A stretch of 64,000 bases of DNA from assembly GCA_014800245.1 (NCBI GenBank), contig JAAVGM010000019.1, forward strand, positions 74,424 to 138,423, written 5' to 3'. The position numbers and the translations under genes are program-made. Source of the DNA: Bacteroidales bacterium (lineage in GTDB: Bacteria; Bacteroidota; Bacteroidia; Bacteroidales; Muribaculaceae). Positions 34,300 through 44,025 of this stretch are shown one piece after another (position 1 is the stretch's first letter; each line of letters starts with the position of its first letter). The notes beneath the pieces were generated by a model. That model did no database searches, was not told the origin of the DNA, and saw nothing but the letters and a program-made list of their open reading frames with translations.

Positions 34300-37200
34300 A
34301 TGTTAAAAAAGATAATAAAGATAACTAAGTTTTGCGCTCTTCTCATCCCGGCCCTCTTCATGGGGTCGTGCCGGGATGATGTAACCTATTTTTCGCCTGA
34401 TTCCGAGGTGATTGAGAAAGAGGGACACACAATCACCTCATTCTCGCTCGAATCTGCCCATTTTAATATTCCGGAGGATGTGGATTCAGTGCGGGTCTCG
34501 CTCATAGGGATGTCGGGCACTACAGAATGCTTCGGTGCAGGCGTAGAGCATTCTGCCGGACTGACCCGTTTCCGTATGGTCGTCCCCGATTCTTCTGATC
34601 TTCCCGACGGAAAGTATATTCTTACGATGCGCCGCCCGGATGGGAGTTCTATCCCGGGACGACTATCCACTATGTTCAAGTCGAGGATGCTTTCATCATT
34701 ATCGATTATCATTCCGAAGTATATGCTCGACGGAGCCGGCACGGAAGAGAACCCCTATCTTATCAAGAACGACGACGATTTTTCAATGTTCCTTATCAAT
34801 CTTGCCGATGATGAGGAGAGCTATGGTGCAGGTCTCGTATTCAAACAGACGTCGGATGTGACGGCGCCCGACCAAAGTTCGCTTATTCCGGGACGTGGCT
34901 ATTGGGGGGCACCTTTTGCAGGAATATATAAAGGAGAGGGGAATAAAATACGCTATTTATATTATCGTGGCAGCGGTCGCGATGATGCTGACAGCAGTAT
35001 CGGACTTTTCAACCGCCTTCTGGGCACAGCCTCCGTTGAGAATATTTCGCTCACGGGAGTGGCCATGTCTGGTCTATGTAAAGAATCCGGCGTCATTGCC
35101 GGGCAGGCCCTCGGAGAGATCAGTCTGTCGGATATTTCAGTGGAGGGTTTCATAGAGGATGGAACGGAGATAGGCGGATTGGTAGGGTGTGTCAAGAATG
35201 GCACTCTATATGTTGATAATGTTGATCTTTCGCTCTCGGTGAGCGGAGAAAAGAATATCGGCGGCATTGTAGGGTGTATAGATACTGGAACTGCCCTATA
35301 CGTATCGGGGGTGAATACGCCGTCCTCTCATTTCAACATCAAGGGGGATAGCAATGTCGGCGGAATTGTCGGGCTAAGCCAAGGCACCTTCTCTGCAAAC
35401 GATATCAGATTGGATCATAAGGTGAGCAGTGAGGATTCGGATATCAATATAATCGAAGCCACCTCTCAATGTGGTGGAGGCCTGATTGGATTAATCAGTC
35501 AGGAGGCAGGAAACCATTCATTTATCGGATGCAGGGTAATGTGTCCTGTCGGAGGTGAGGGAGCATCCTATATAGGGGGGCTTGTCGGAATGACCACTCA
35601 ATCTTCTGAAATTCTTTTAAACGATTGCCGGATGCTTTCCATTATCGAAGGTGATAAATATATCGGTGGAATGTTCGGCAAAGCTGATCTCCCCTCGGCC
35701 GGCATCGGGGTAAGAATAATCGGTGCGTCTCCTTCTGTCCGTGTCTCGGCAGATGACGCAGATGCTAAAATCTCCGGTAAGGAGTATGTCGGCGGATTTG
35801 CCGGATGGTGGAGAGGCACGATCTCCACTGAAGCGGATGTAAAGATAAATCTTCCGGTCAAGGGAGAAAAACAGACAGGCGGCGGATTCGGAGCTATATA
35901 TGATACAAATCTCGACGCTTCAAAATTCACTATCGGTCAAACAAATCTCAACACTGCCACTACAATGCGCATCAACGGAGGGAAAGAAACAGGGGGCTTC
36001 GTGGGGCATATTGAGAAGTCAACACTTTCGGGAGAGAGCGCCTTTGATTATAATGAGGGGAACGGCATCAGAGTTCCGGAGCCTTCACGCTTCACACCTT
36101 TGTTTGCCGGAGTTGTTATCGGGGATGAATGCGTTGGCGGCCTGATTGGCTATGCTAAAGATTGCAAATTGAAAGCTCTAAGTTCAGGAGCAAATGTTTC
36201 AGGCAAGAAAAAAATAGGCGGCGTGATCGGCCATTGCGAGGCTGCCGATAAATCATATTATCTGGAAGACCTGACTTTCACAGGAAAAATCGAATGTCCG
36301 GAAGCTGAGTATGTCGGAGGGATTGCTGGGCTTTATTATGCGGAGAAGACCGGTCTTATCCACGATTGCATCAATTATGGCAATATTTCGGGAGGAGAAG
36401 AGGCCGGCGGAATTTTGGGTGAGCTCAACAAGGAGTATCCTTACGCTCTCCAGACCACAAGCTCCCGTCTCTTTGAATTGAAATGGTGTGTGAATCTTGG
36501 TTCGGTTTCAGCCAATAGATATGCGGGGGGGATCGTCGGAATTCACTATAACAACAACTACGACTATATAGGGAATGAGAACGACTATCTTACCTCATCG
36601 AATCCGGATATTGTCTTCTCTTATTGCATGAACGGCGGAAAAATCACAGCTGAGGGTGTGGATAACAGTGTTGGAGGCGTATTTAAAGATAAATCAGGAG
36701 TAGGAGGGATAATCGGTTTCACAGGATCTTATGCAGGAATTATGAATTGTGCAAACCACGGCGAGATTTATGGTGTGGGACGTTTCCACGGAGTAGGAGG
36801 AATTGCAGGATCGGCCGGAGATGATTCTGCCCTGGCGGGGTCGCTCAATCGTTTCCGCAATGTAGATGTGAAGCAATGCATGAATTCTGCGACGGTAAGC
36901 TCAGGACAAAAGGATACATATGTCGGGGGCGTCATCGGCTATCTTGAAGAAGGGAATAAGAGCGATGTGAACGATTGCTACAACACCGGGGATGTGCCTT
37001 GCAAGCAGAGCCACGATTCGGGCGGAATCATCGGCACCGTGGATCATCTCACAAATATCTACCGCTGTGTCAACCGAGGGATGGTGTCGCATGGAAATGC
37101 CACAATAGGAACTCACAAGACCGGCTCTCTCTTCGATCATGGTTCGCTATATTTCCTTGAAGGGACGGGAAAGAACTGGCCAAGCGCAACAAAAGTTTCG

Positions 37201-37332
37201 AAGGCGGATTTCACTAAGGAAAGTTCTTTCGGAGGGTTGGATTTTACCAACAATTGGGTTATGACCGCAGATGGCCCGGAACTTCGCAGTTGTCCGTGGC
37301 AGAATCCTCAATTAGCGAAACCATCAAAATAA
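34300..37332 (+). CDS. GLUG-repeat surface lipoprotein
   Basis: A 1010-residue lipoprotein (lipobox LFMGSC, then an acidic RDD). It has the same plan as its neighbour: an N-terminal beta domain to about residue 140, the EENPYLIKND entry motif, then about twenty GLUG-like units with GGIVG, GGLIG or GGVIG cores to the end. There is no helical insertion. It probably sits on the outer-membrane surface and binds a ligand or another cell, but no ligand can be named. It is in one operon with the preceding gene, both likely under the upstream AraC-type regulator. Confidence 0.82.
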   Translation: MLKKIIKITKFCALLIPALFMGSCRDDVTYFSPDSEVIEKEGHTITSFSLESAHFNIPEDVDSVRVSLIGMSGTTECFGAGVEHSAGLTRFRMVVPDSSDLPDGKYILTMRRPDGSSIPGRLSTMFKSRMLSSLSIIIPKYMLDGAGTEENPYLIKNDDDFSMFLINLADDEESYGAGLVFKQTSDVTAPDQSSLIPGRGYWGAPFAGIYKGEGNKIRYLYYRGSGRDDADSSIGLFNRLLGTASVENISLTGVAMSGLCKESGVIAGQALGEISLSDISVEGFIEDGTEIGGLVGCVKNGTLYVDNVDLSLSVSGEKNIGGIVGCIDTGTALYVSGVNTPSSHFNIKGDSNVGGIVGLSQGTFSANDIRLDHKVSSEDSDINIIEATSQCGGGLIGLISQEAGNHSFIGCRVMCPVGGEGASYIGGLVGMTTQSSEILLNDCRMLSIIEGDKYIGGMFGKADLPSAGIGVRIIGASPSVRVSADDADAKISGKEYVGGFAGWWRGTISTEADVKINLPVKGEKQTGGGFGAIYDTNLDASKFTIGQTNLNTATTMRINGGKETGGFVGHIEKSTLSGESAFDYNEGNGIRVPEPSRFTPLFAGVVIGDECVGGLIGYAKDCKLKALSSGANVSGKKKIGGVIGHCEAADKSYYLEDLTFTGKIECPEAEYVGGIAGLYYAEKTGLIHDCINYGNISGGEEAGGILGELNKEYPYALQTTSSRLFELKWCVNLGSVSANRYAGGIVGIHYNNNYDYIGNENDYLTSSNPDIVFSYCMNGGKITAEGVDNSVGGVFKDKSGVGGIIGFTGSYAGIMNCANHGEIYGVGRFHGVGGIAGSAGDDSALAGSLNRFRNVDVKQCMNSATVSSGQKDTYVGGVIGYLEEGNKSDVNDCYNTGDVPCKQSHDSGGIIGTVDHLTNIYRCVNRGMVSHGNATIGTHKTGSLFDHGSLYFLEGTGKNWPSATKVSKADFTKESSFGGLDFTNNWVMTADGPELRSCPWQNPQLAKPSK

Positions 37333-37369
37333 ATTTTTAATCAAATGGATTATTTTCACGGATTTTGAT

Positions 37370-37377
37370 TATTTTTG
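37370..37377 (+). promoter_or_regulatory. cstA promoter -7 element
   Basis: TATTTTTG matches TAnnTTTG, 67 bases before cstA. The spacing to a possible TTTTG (37363-37367) is too short to count, so only the -7 box is supported. Confidence 0.5.
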
Positions 37378-37394
37378 CAATTACAAATCTAAAA

Positions 37395-37426
37395 TTAAGT
37401 CGTACACATTCCGGTGTACGACTTAA
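37395..37426 (+). promoter_or_regulatory. Hairpin in the 5' leader of cstA
   Basis: A perfect 13-bp stem (37395-37407 with 37414-37426, loop ATTCCG) lies between the promoter and the cstA start. It is followed by TAATAATTTAAC rather than a proper T-run. It could be a weak terminator for the GLUG operon, an attenuator, or an mRNA-stabilising leader structure. Confidence 0.75.
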
Positions 37427-37444
37427 TAATTTAACTATCCTATT

Positions 37445-38902
37445 ATGACATCATTCTTAATTGCGCTTGTAGCGCTCGTGGCCGGCTATTTTATTTACGG
37501 CTCATTTGTGGAGAGAGTGTTCAAGACCGATCCTTCTCGCCCTACCCCTGCCTCCTCTATGGCAGACGGCATCGACTATGTGGCAATGCCCACATGGAAG
37601 GTATATCTTATTCAATTTCTTAATATAGCCGGCGTCGGACCAATTTTCGGCGCGATCATGGGCGTGATGTATGGACCGGCTGCTTTCCTATGGATTGTGT
37701 TCGGAACAATCTTTGCCGGTGCGGTCCACGACTTTATTTCAGGAATGATATCCCTTCGCTTGGGGGGAAAATCCCTGCCTGAGATTGTCGGTTCGGAATT
37801 AGGGAAGAAGATAAAATTGGTGATGAGCGTATTCACTTGCGTCCTACTCGTAATGGTGATTGCGGTATTTGTAAGGACACCTGCCAATCTGCTTGCCACG
37901 CTCACTCCCGAACATCTGGACGCTACATTCTGGGCTATCTGCATTTTCCTTTATTATGTTCTCGCCACACTCCTTCCTGTGGATAAACTTATAGGCAACC
38001 TCTACCCTCTTTTCGGATTCGCCCTTCTTTTTATGGCTATAGGAATCATGGGATATATGATTTTTAATGGCGTGGATATTCCCGATGGTTTCTCGGATGG
38101 ATTATTCAATCGTCATCCTTCTGGGGAGAACGCACCTATTTTCCCGATGATGTGCATCTCCATTGCATGTGGTGCCATTTCCGGTTTCCATGCCACTCAA
38201 AGCCCGATGATGGCTCGGTGTCTGAATAATGAGAAGCATGGAAGGAAAGTATTTTATGGGGCAATGGTATCTGAAGGGATCGTGGCTCTCATATGGGCTG
38301 CAGCTGCCATAGCATTCACCGGCGGCTACGACAAATTGGCTTCATATATGTCGGAGAACGGGCAGGATGCAGGTATTCTTGTGCATGAGGTTTGTGTAAA
38401 TTGGCTCGGAGCATTCGGCGGCGTGTTGGCCATATTAGGGGTTATCGCAGCTCCTATCACCACCGGCGACACTGCTATGCGATCCTTGCGTCTCATCCTC
38501 GCTGATGCTCTCGGAATAAGCCAGAGACCATTCTTGAAACGTCTGCTTGTCACTGTTCCGATCATCCTTCTCAGCTTCGTGCTCCTGAAAGTCAATTTCG
38601 ACATTCTCTGGCGTTACTTTGCATGGTGCAATCAGACTCTTTCCATCTTCACCCTCTGGGCTTGCACTGTTTTCTTGGCAAAAACCGGAAAGAGATATCA
38701 AATCACTATGATTCCTGCGATGTTCATGACGGCCCTATGCGTCACATTCATCTGCTATGCCCCGCTTGGAGCATATACGGAAGGAGTAGGTCTGCCGGTG
38801 GAATATTCGGAATGCATCGGAATCCTCGCAACATTGATTTGCACTGCCCTCTTCATCCGTTGGAAGCGCAATCTGAAATCCTTTAACCCCATAACATTAT
38901 AA
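37445..38902 (+). CDS. cstA: Carbon starvation protein CstA family transporter
   Basis: A 485-residue polytopic membrane protein with about 12 hydrophobic helices. Family landmarks are the N-terminal ASSMADGIDYVAMP, IAGVGPIFGAIMGVMYGP, and GAISGFHATQSPMMARC. Members import peptides or pyruvate during carbon limitation in enterobacteria. It is shorter than the 700-residue E. coli protein but of a size common in Bacteroidota. It stands alone with a hairpin in its leader. The substrate here is not known. Confidence 0.92.
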   Translation: MTSFLIALVALVAGYFIYGSFVERVFKTDPSRPTPASSMADGIDYVAMPTWKVYLIQFLNIAGVGPIFGAIMGVMYGPAAFLWIVFGTIFAGAVHDFISGMISLRLGGKSLPEIVGSELGKKIKLVMSVFTCVLLVMVIAVFVRTPANLLATLTPEHLDATFWAICIFLYYVLATLLPVDKLIGNLYPLFGFALLFMAIGIMGYMIFNGVDIPDGFSDGLFNRHPSGENAPIFPMMCISIACGAISGFHATQSPMMARCLNNEKHGRKVFYGAMVSEGIVALIWAAAAIAFTGGYDKLASYMSENGQDAGILVHEVCVNWLGAFGGVLAILGVIAAPITTGDTAMRSLRLILADALGISQRPFLKRLLVTVPIILLSFVLLKVNFDILWRYFAWCNQTLSIFTLWACTVFLAKTGKRYQITMIPAMFMTALCVTFICYAPLGAYTEGVGLPVEYSECIGILATLICTALFIRWKRNLKSFNPITL

Positions 38903-38918
38903 TCTGACAGGCCTATAA

Positions 38919-38950
38919 TTTTGTTTTTTCATTTTCATTGCCTATCTTTG
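38919..38950 (+). promoter_or_regulatory. Promoter of full-length Rpn gene (copy 2)
   Basis: TTTTG (38919-38923), 19 bases and TATCTTTG (38943-38950), with the ATG 21 bases later. The layout matches the other two Rpn copies. Confidence 0.85.
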
Positions 38951-38971
38951 CAATGAAAAGAGCAAAAAGAC

Positions 38972-39886
38972 ATGGCACGATACATGAACCTCCTAACCGA
39001 TTACGCATTCAAATTCGTTTTCGGTTCGGAGAAACATAAGAAAGTAACCATCAAATTCCTGAATACTATTCTTGAGGGGAAAGAGAGAATTGTGGATGTG
39101 GAATTCCGTGATAAGGAACAGCTCCCCATAAAGGAAGATGGGAAAAGAATGGTGTTCGATATATATTGCACCACTGATACGGACTCGCATATCATAGTTG
39201 AGATGCAGGTCCGTGTCCCACCTACTTTTGCCGACAGGGCGATAGCATATTGTTCCCATGCCGTGCTCAACCAGATCAGCAAGGGGGACAAGTATAGATA
39301 TGAGAAAGTGTATGGCATATATATCATGGGGTCTCATCTTGCATACCATGAGTCGCGCCTCGAACGCAGGGTCTCCTTCATGGATGAGCAGACTGGAGAG
39401 ATTTTCTCCGACAAGATACATATGGTGTTCCTTGATCTGAAGTGCATGCACAGGAAGCACTTTCATGAGTGTCGAAACAATGTGGAAAGGTATTTGTTTT
39501 TAGTTAAAAACATGGAGAATATGAAAGGAAAAGAGAAGGATTATCCAATGTTCGACGACCTCTTTGATGCAGCCGATATCGGCGACCTGGCCGAAGATCA
39601 GGTAATCGCCTACAGCCAGTCGCGCCTTAAGCTTGAAGACGACCGAGAGGCATTGGAATATGAGGTGGCTCAGGAAAGAGAAAAAGCTCTTTCGGAGGGA
39701 CGAGCTGAAGGACGAGCCGAAGGTATGAAAGAAGGAATAGAAAAGGGAATAGAAAAAGGGAAAAAAGAAGGGGAAAGGAATCTTCTTGCAAGCATAATTT
39801 CGCATTTAAAATCTCAAGGTTCATCTTTGCAGCAAATTGCTGTAATCCTTGGTCGACCTGAATCAGAAATTGCTCTACTTTATTAG
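38972..39886 (+). CDS. Rpn family PD-(D/E)xK nuclease (full length)
   Basis: A 304-residue member of the recombination-promoting nuclease/putative transposase family. The nuclease core shows Asp63 (FDIYC) and Glu77-x-Gln79 (IVEMQ). The C-terminal part from residue 181 on is the same as the free-standing protein at 29158. It includes a repetitive Arg/Lys-Ala/Glu-Gly linker and a closing helix-turn-helix-like segment. In E. coli, Rpn proteins are DNA endonucleases linked to recombination and phage defence. An A-rich stretch precedes the internal ATG at 39512. No terminal inverted repeats or target duplications are seen. Confidence 0.88.
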   Translation: MARYMNLLTDYAFKFVFGSEKHKKVTIKFLNTILEGKERIVDVEFRDKEQLPIKEDGKRMVFDIYCTTDTDSHIIVEMQVRVPPTFADRAIAYCSHAVLNQISKGDKYRYEKVYGIYIMGSHLAYHESRLERRVSFMDEQTGEIFSDKIHMVFLDLKCMHRKHFHECRNNVERYLFLVKNMENMKGKEKDYPMFDDLFDAADIGDLAEDQVIAYSQSRLKLEDDREALEYEVAQEREKALSEGRAEGRAEGMKEGIEKGIEKGKKEGERNLLASIISHLKSQGSSLQQIAVILGRPESEIALLY

Positions 39887-39905
39887 GATAACAAACCATT
39901 TTATT

Positions 39906-41147
39906 GTGAAAGTTTCAAAATACATTATACCAGCACTCCCCTCTTTGGGATTACTCTTTTGCGCATTCTATTCGCAAGAAGCCATGGCGCAGACCTTTGA
40001 TGAGTATGTGGATGAGGCGCGAGTGGCATATGAAGCCTATGACTTCTCCGAAGCTGCTCGCCATCTGGCCAACGCCAAGAAGAAAATGACCACCGGCGAT
40101 CCAATCGAACAGGATGTGGTCGGCTCCTTGCAAAGACAAATGGAACTTGCCAAGAGCTTCATAACAAGAGTCGAGAAACTCGAAATTCTCGACTCCATTT
40201 CTGTGCCCAAAGAGAATTTCTTCAAGGCTTATCGACTTCCATCAAGTTCCGGTTCGCTCGAAGGTCCGGAAGCTCTCCCGTATAAGGCTCGCGAAGTGGA
40301 ATATGTTTTCACAAATGAGGATGGAGATTTCAAAATGTGGGCTCAGCCTGACAGCACAGGGTTCTATAACATTGCCGAGTCAATCCTCCTTACCGATGGC
40401 TCATGGAGCAAGCCATCATTCGCTCCTTCTCAACTCGGCGATGAAAGAAACGCAGAATTCCCTTTTATGATGGCTGATGGAGTGACTCTTTACTATGCCT
40501 CTGACGGAGACGGATCGATAGGAGGATATGATATCTTTGTGGTGACACGCGATCCGCAGACCGGAGAGTATCTACAGCCCCAGAATATCGGTATGCCTTA
40601 CAATTCACCACACGATGACTATCTATTGGCTATCGATGAGCTCAACGGCGTGGGATGGTGGGCCACCGACCGTAACCTGCTGGATGATAACCTCACCGTA
40701 TATCTTTTCAAAGTAAATGATACCCGCGTGAATTATGATCCTGATGAAGAAGAGGCGGATATTGAGCAATTGGCCCTAATTTCCGATTATAAATCCACTC
40801 AAAATCCGGATGAAGATTATTCCGAACTCCTCGATGCTGTAAAGAATATCAGCGTGGAGAAGAAGAAAAGAGTGGATTTCACCTTCCCTATGTCGGGAGG
40901 AAGAGTTTACACTACTCTTGAAGATTTCACCACTGCTGGCGGACGCGCCGCCATGCGCCGCTATTTGGAAGCGGAAAAACAATTCAAGGCTTCCTCTGCT
41001 GAATTAGCAAACCTTCGCCGTCAGTATGCCGATTCTCCCACCTCCACCATCAAGGATAAGATCCGCACTTTGGAAATAGAGAACGAGCAAGAGCGCGAGA
41101 ATCTGAAGATGGTGCGCAATGAAGTTTATCGCGAAGAGGGAAACTAA
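39906..41147 (+). CDS. Exported TPR/PD40-like repeat protein
   Basis: Starting at the GTG at 39906, the protein has a classic signal peptide (VKVSKYIIPALPSLGLLFCA, cleavage near AMAQ). The reading frame runs further back into the Rpn gene, but that would put a charged stretch before the signal. A TPR-like helical region follows (about 25-85), then beta-propeller-like strands with YYASDGDGSIGGYDIFVV, typical of PD40/WD40-like repeats, and a C-terminal coiled coil. It resembles OmpA-associated or type IX-linked envelope proteins without the OmpA domain. It begins 19 bases after the Rpn stop and may be cotranscribed. Confidence 0.75.
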   Translation: MKVSKYIIPALPSLGLLFCAFYSQEAMAQTFDEYVDEARVAYEAYDFSEAARHLANAKKKMTTGDPIEQDVVGSLQRQMELAKSFITRVEKLEILDSISVPKENFFKAYRLPSSSGSLEGPEALPYKAREVEYVFTNEDGDFKMWAQPDSTGFYNIAESILLTDGSWSKPSFAPSQLGDERNAEFPFMMADGVTLYYASDGDGSIGGYDIFVVTRDPQTGEYLQPQNIGMPYNSPHDDYLLAIDELNGVGWWATDRNLLDDNLTVYLFKVNDTRVNYDPDEEEADIEQLALISDYKSTQNPDEDYSELLDAVKNISVEKKKRVDFTFPMSGGRVYTTLEDFTTAGGRAAMRRYLEAEKQFKASSAELANLRRQYADSPTSTIKDKIRTLEIENEQERENLKMVRNEVYREEGN

Positions 41148-41210
41148 GCGTGAGGAGCCGAAATAAAAAAACACAGCGACATTGCGATGAAATAACTGAA
41201 TTAAAGAATT

Positions 41211-42041
41211 ATGATTCTTCCCAAAACAGAAACATATAATTACCATTCACATACACAATTTTGCGACGGCCGCTTCCCTATGACGGATATGGCGGCCGCT
41301 GCTTTTGATGCCGGCATGGAGATATGGGGATTCTCCCCTCACTCCCCTATTGCGGCTGTGTCGGATTGCAATATGACCAAGGAGTCCGTACCGGAATATC
41401 TTAGCAACGCCTCCGCCATTCGTGACGAATACGATGGAAGAATGGTTGTGCTGACCGGTATGGAGATAGATTTCCTTTCTCCCGATTTCGGACCGCACAT
41501 CGATTATTTCCAGAATCTGCCGCTCGACTATCGGATCGGGTCAGTGCATTTCGTTCCGACACAGGATGGACAAGACATTGACTGCGACGGGAGTTTTGAA
41601 AGATTCTCGAGGAATCTAAAAAACTATTATCGCAACGATCTCCGATATGTTGTAGAAAAGTTCTATGAGCAAGAGCTGACAATGATTGAGCGTGGAGGTT
41701 TTGATATCTTAGGACATTTCGACAAAATAGCAGCCAATGCAGCTTTGGCTGATCCCTCTATCGAGGAACAGGGATGGTATCAGGCATTGATCGACGACGT
41801 GATCCGCTCAGCCAAGGATTCGGGCGTTTATATAGAAATTAACACTAAATCCCTATTCGATAAGAAGCGTCTTTTCCCCACTCCCTCTATATGGCCTCGC
41901 TTGATCGATCGTTCCAAGGGAGAAACTCCTGAATCTATGCTTCATAAGAAGATTCTTGTAAATTCCGATGCCCATTGGACTGAAAGAGTGAATCTCGGAC
42001 GTCCGGAGGCTATAACGCTATGGAAAGAGATGCATTCTTAG
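41211..42041 (+). CDS. PHP-domain histidinol phosphatase-like protein
   Basis: A PHP-superfamily metallophosphoesterase of 276 residues. The first metal motif H12-S-H14 (NYHSHTQFCDG) is intact. Further metal ligands are in GMEIDF, IGSVHFVP, LGHFDK and VNSDAHW. The nearest known class is HisK/HisJ histidinol-phosphatase of histidine synthesis. No other histidine genes are nearby, so the substrate is inferred from family only. It lies 27 bases before the helicase gene. Confidence 0.88.
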   Translation: MILPKTETYNYHSHTQFCDGRFPMTDMAAAAFDAGMEIWGFSPHSPIAAVSDCNMTKESVPEYLSNASAIRDEYDGRMVVLTGMEIDFLSPDFGPHIDYFQNLPLDYRIGSVHFVPTQDGQDIDCDGSFERFSRNLKNYYRNDLRYVVEKFYEQELTMIERGGFDILGHFDKIAANAALADPSIEEQGWYQALIDDVIRSAKDSGVYIEINTKSLFDKKRLFPTPSIWPRLIDRSKGETPESMLHKKILVNSDAHWTERVNLGRPEAITLWKEMHS

Positions 42042-42068
42042 TCTATTCCCTATTATTATTTTGATATT

Positions 42069-43973
42069 ATGGATAACGCACTGAAAGCTCTCACCGAGCA
42101 ACGTCGCCTTCTCCAGATGGAATATGAGGCGGAAAAAAGAGCATACTCTTCTATAACTGAAAAGATTGGACTTCGCCGTCTTGCTGAGCGAGGCGATGCA
42201 TGGATGGATATACGAATCGGCAGAGTCTATTACAATTCTCTGAATCAGCGTATCTTGGAAGTGTTCCGATCGGTCGATACCGAGGAGGATCATCATTTTG
42301 AATTTGGTCGTCCGGTAGCTTTTATCATTTCAGAGGGGGATGCCGGATCCAAGCCCAAAATAGCCTTTACCGGAACCGTAAGTTTCGTGGATGGCGAGAG
42401 AATGGCTGTGGCTATCCCCGAATCGGCTATGGTGTCGCGTCTGGAGCAGGCGCAGTCGGTTTCGGTGATGATCTCTTTCGATGAAACAACCTATCGGGCA
42501 ATGTTCGAGGCAATTGATCGGACTCTCAGTGCGAAGGGGAGACTCGCTGAATTGCGGGATCTTATTTATTCAAAGAAAAAGATGCGCGAGCTTACCCTCT
42601 CTCCTATGCGGTTTCCTTATCTAAACAGCTCGCAACAAGAGGGGGTGAATAAGGTGATCCGTGCTAAGGATGTGGCGATTGTACATGGCCCTCCGGGAAC
42701 CGGCAAGACCACTACTCTTGTCGAGGCTATAAATGAAACTTTGCGTCGAGAAAGTCAGGTGTTGGTGTGTGCGCAAAGCAATATGGCGGTGGATTGGATA
42801 AGCGAAAAACTTGTTGACCGCGGTGTGCATGTTCTACGTATAGGTAATCCTGCAAGAGTAAACGACAAGATGCTCTCTTTCACCTACGAGCGTCGTTTTG
42901 AAGATCACCCCGATTATCCTTCGCTCTGGAGCATCCGCAAATCAATACGTGAGTTGCAGGGTGCTAAAAGAAAGGGAACCGACCAATGGCATCAGAAGAT
43001 GGATCGTCTTAGGGGACGCGCCACAGAACTTGAAATCCGTATTAACAATGACCTTTTTAATACAGCTCATGTCATCGCATGCACCCTCACCGGGAGTGCC
43101 AACCGCATACTTTCCGGAATGAAATTTTCTACACTTTTCATTGACGAGGCTGCGCAGGCTCTTGAGGCCGCGTGTCTGATTCCGATGCGACGTGCCGGAC
43201 GTGTTGTTCTTGCCGGCGATCATTGTCAGCTTCCGCCTACCGTGAAATGCTTTGAGGCTATGAAGCAGGGATTAGGACGTTCGCTTATGGAGAGATTAGT
43301 GGAGAATCATCCGGAGGCCGTGACGTTGCTAACCACTCAGTATCGTATGAATGAGGAAATCATGAAATTCTCCTCTGATTGGTTTTATGGAGGAGAGATG
43401 GTGGCGGCCGAAGATGCGAAGCATCGTGGTATTCTTGATTTTGACACACCAATCGAATGGATTGACACAGCCGAAATGATTTCCGAGATTGCTGAGATAG
43501 CCGATGAAAATGAAGATTTGCGAGCATATCGTGAAGCTTTGTCTGGTAATTCTTTCGGACGCATTAACAAGGAGGAGGCTCAGCTTACATTACTCACTCT
43601 CCAAAACTACATCACAAAGATTGGGAAGCAGCGTTTCCTTGACGAGCGATTGGATATCGGTCTGATCTCTCCCTATCGAGCGCAGGTGAAATATCTTCGT
43701 CAACTGCTCAATAGGCTATCATTCTTCAAGCCTTTCCGAAATTCCATTTCAGTGAATACTGTCGATGGGTTTCAGGGTCAGGAGCGCGACATCATTATTA
43801 TATCGTTGGTACGAAGCAACGAAGAGGGCGACATCGGTTTCTTGCGCGATCTCCGCCGCATGAATGTGGCAATGACACGTGCGCGCATGAAGCTTATCAT
43901 CGTAGGCGATTCCTCCACCCTATGCCGCCATCCCTTCTATCGCAAGCTTCATGATTATATCGGAAAGCTATAA
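42069..43973 (+). CDS. Superfamily 1 DNA/RNA helicase (Upf1/IGHMBP2-like)
   Basis: The 634-residue protein has a beta-barrel-bearing N-terminus and helicase motifs in order: GPPGTGKTTT (motif I, near residue 207), AQSNMAVDW (Ia), FIDEAAQALE (II), LAGDHCQLPPTV (III), TQYRMNEEI (IV), DGFQGQERDIIIISLVRS (V) and MNVAMTRARMKLIIVGD (VI). This is the AAA_11/AAA_12 type, with 5'-3' polarity in studied relatives. The biological role in bacteria is not well known. It probably forms an operon with the PHP gene before it. A terminator follows. Confidence 0.92.
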   Translation: MDNALKALTEQRRLLQMEYEAEKRAYSSITEKIGLRRLAERGDAWMDIRIGRVYYNSLNQRILEVFRSVDTEEDHHFEFGRPVAFIISEGDAGSKPKIAFTGTVSFVDGERMAVAIPESAMVSRLEQAQSVSVMISFDETTYRAMFEAIDRTLSAKGRLAELRDLIYSKKKMRELTLSPMRFPYLNSSQQEGVNKVIRAKDVAIVHGPPGTGKTTTLVEAINETLRRESQVLVCAQSNMAVDWISEKLVDRGVHVLRIGNPARVNDKMLSFTYERRFEDHPDYPSLWSIRKSIRELQGAKRKGTDQWHQKMDRLRGRATELEIRINNDLFNTAHVIACTLTGSANRILSGMKFSTLFIDEAAQALEAACLIPMRRAGRVVLAGDHCQLPPTVKCFEAMKQGLGRSLMERLVENHPEAVTLLTTQYRMNEEIMKFSSDWFYGGEMVAAEDAKHRGILDFDTPIEWIDTAEMISEIAEIADENEDLRAYREALSGNSFGRINKEEAQLTLLTLQNYITKIGKQRFLDERLDIGLISPYRAQVKYLRQLLNRLSFFKPFRNSISVNTVDGFQGQERDIIIISLVRSNEEGDIGFLRDLRRMNVAMTRARMKLIIVGDSSTLCRHPFYRKLHDYIGKL

Positions 43974-43975
43974 TT

Positions 43976-44025
43976 AGAATTTCTCGGATACGACCTTTAT
44001 TCTAATCCGAGAAATTCTTTTTTTA
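43976..44025 (+). terminator. Helicase gene terminator
   Basis: AGAATTTCTCGGAT (43976-43989) pairs perfectly with ATCCGAGAAATTCT (44005-44018), followed by TTTTTTT. It starts just after the stop codon. Confidence 0.92.

Noticed and set aside
38972..39886. Rpn gene as an insertion sequence
   Set aside because: The family is sometimes called putative transposase, but I see no terminal inverted repeats or target-site duplications at any of the three copies, and each has its own promoter.
39849..41147. Longer start of the PD40-like gene inside the Rpn gene
   Set aside because: The extra residues would precede a proper signal peptide; the GTG at 39906 gives a better N-terminus.
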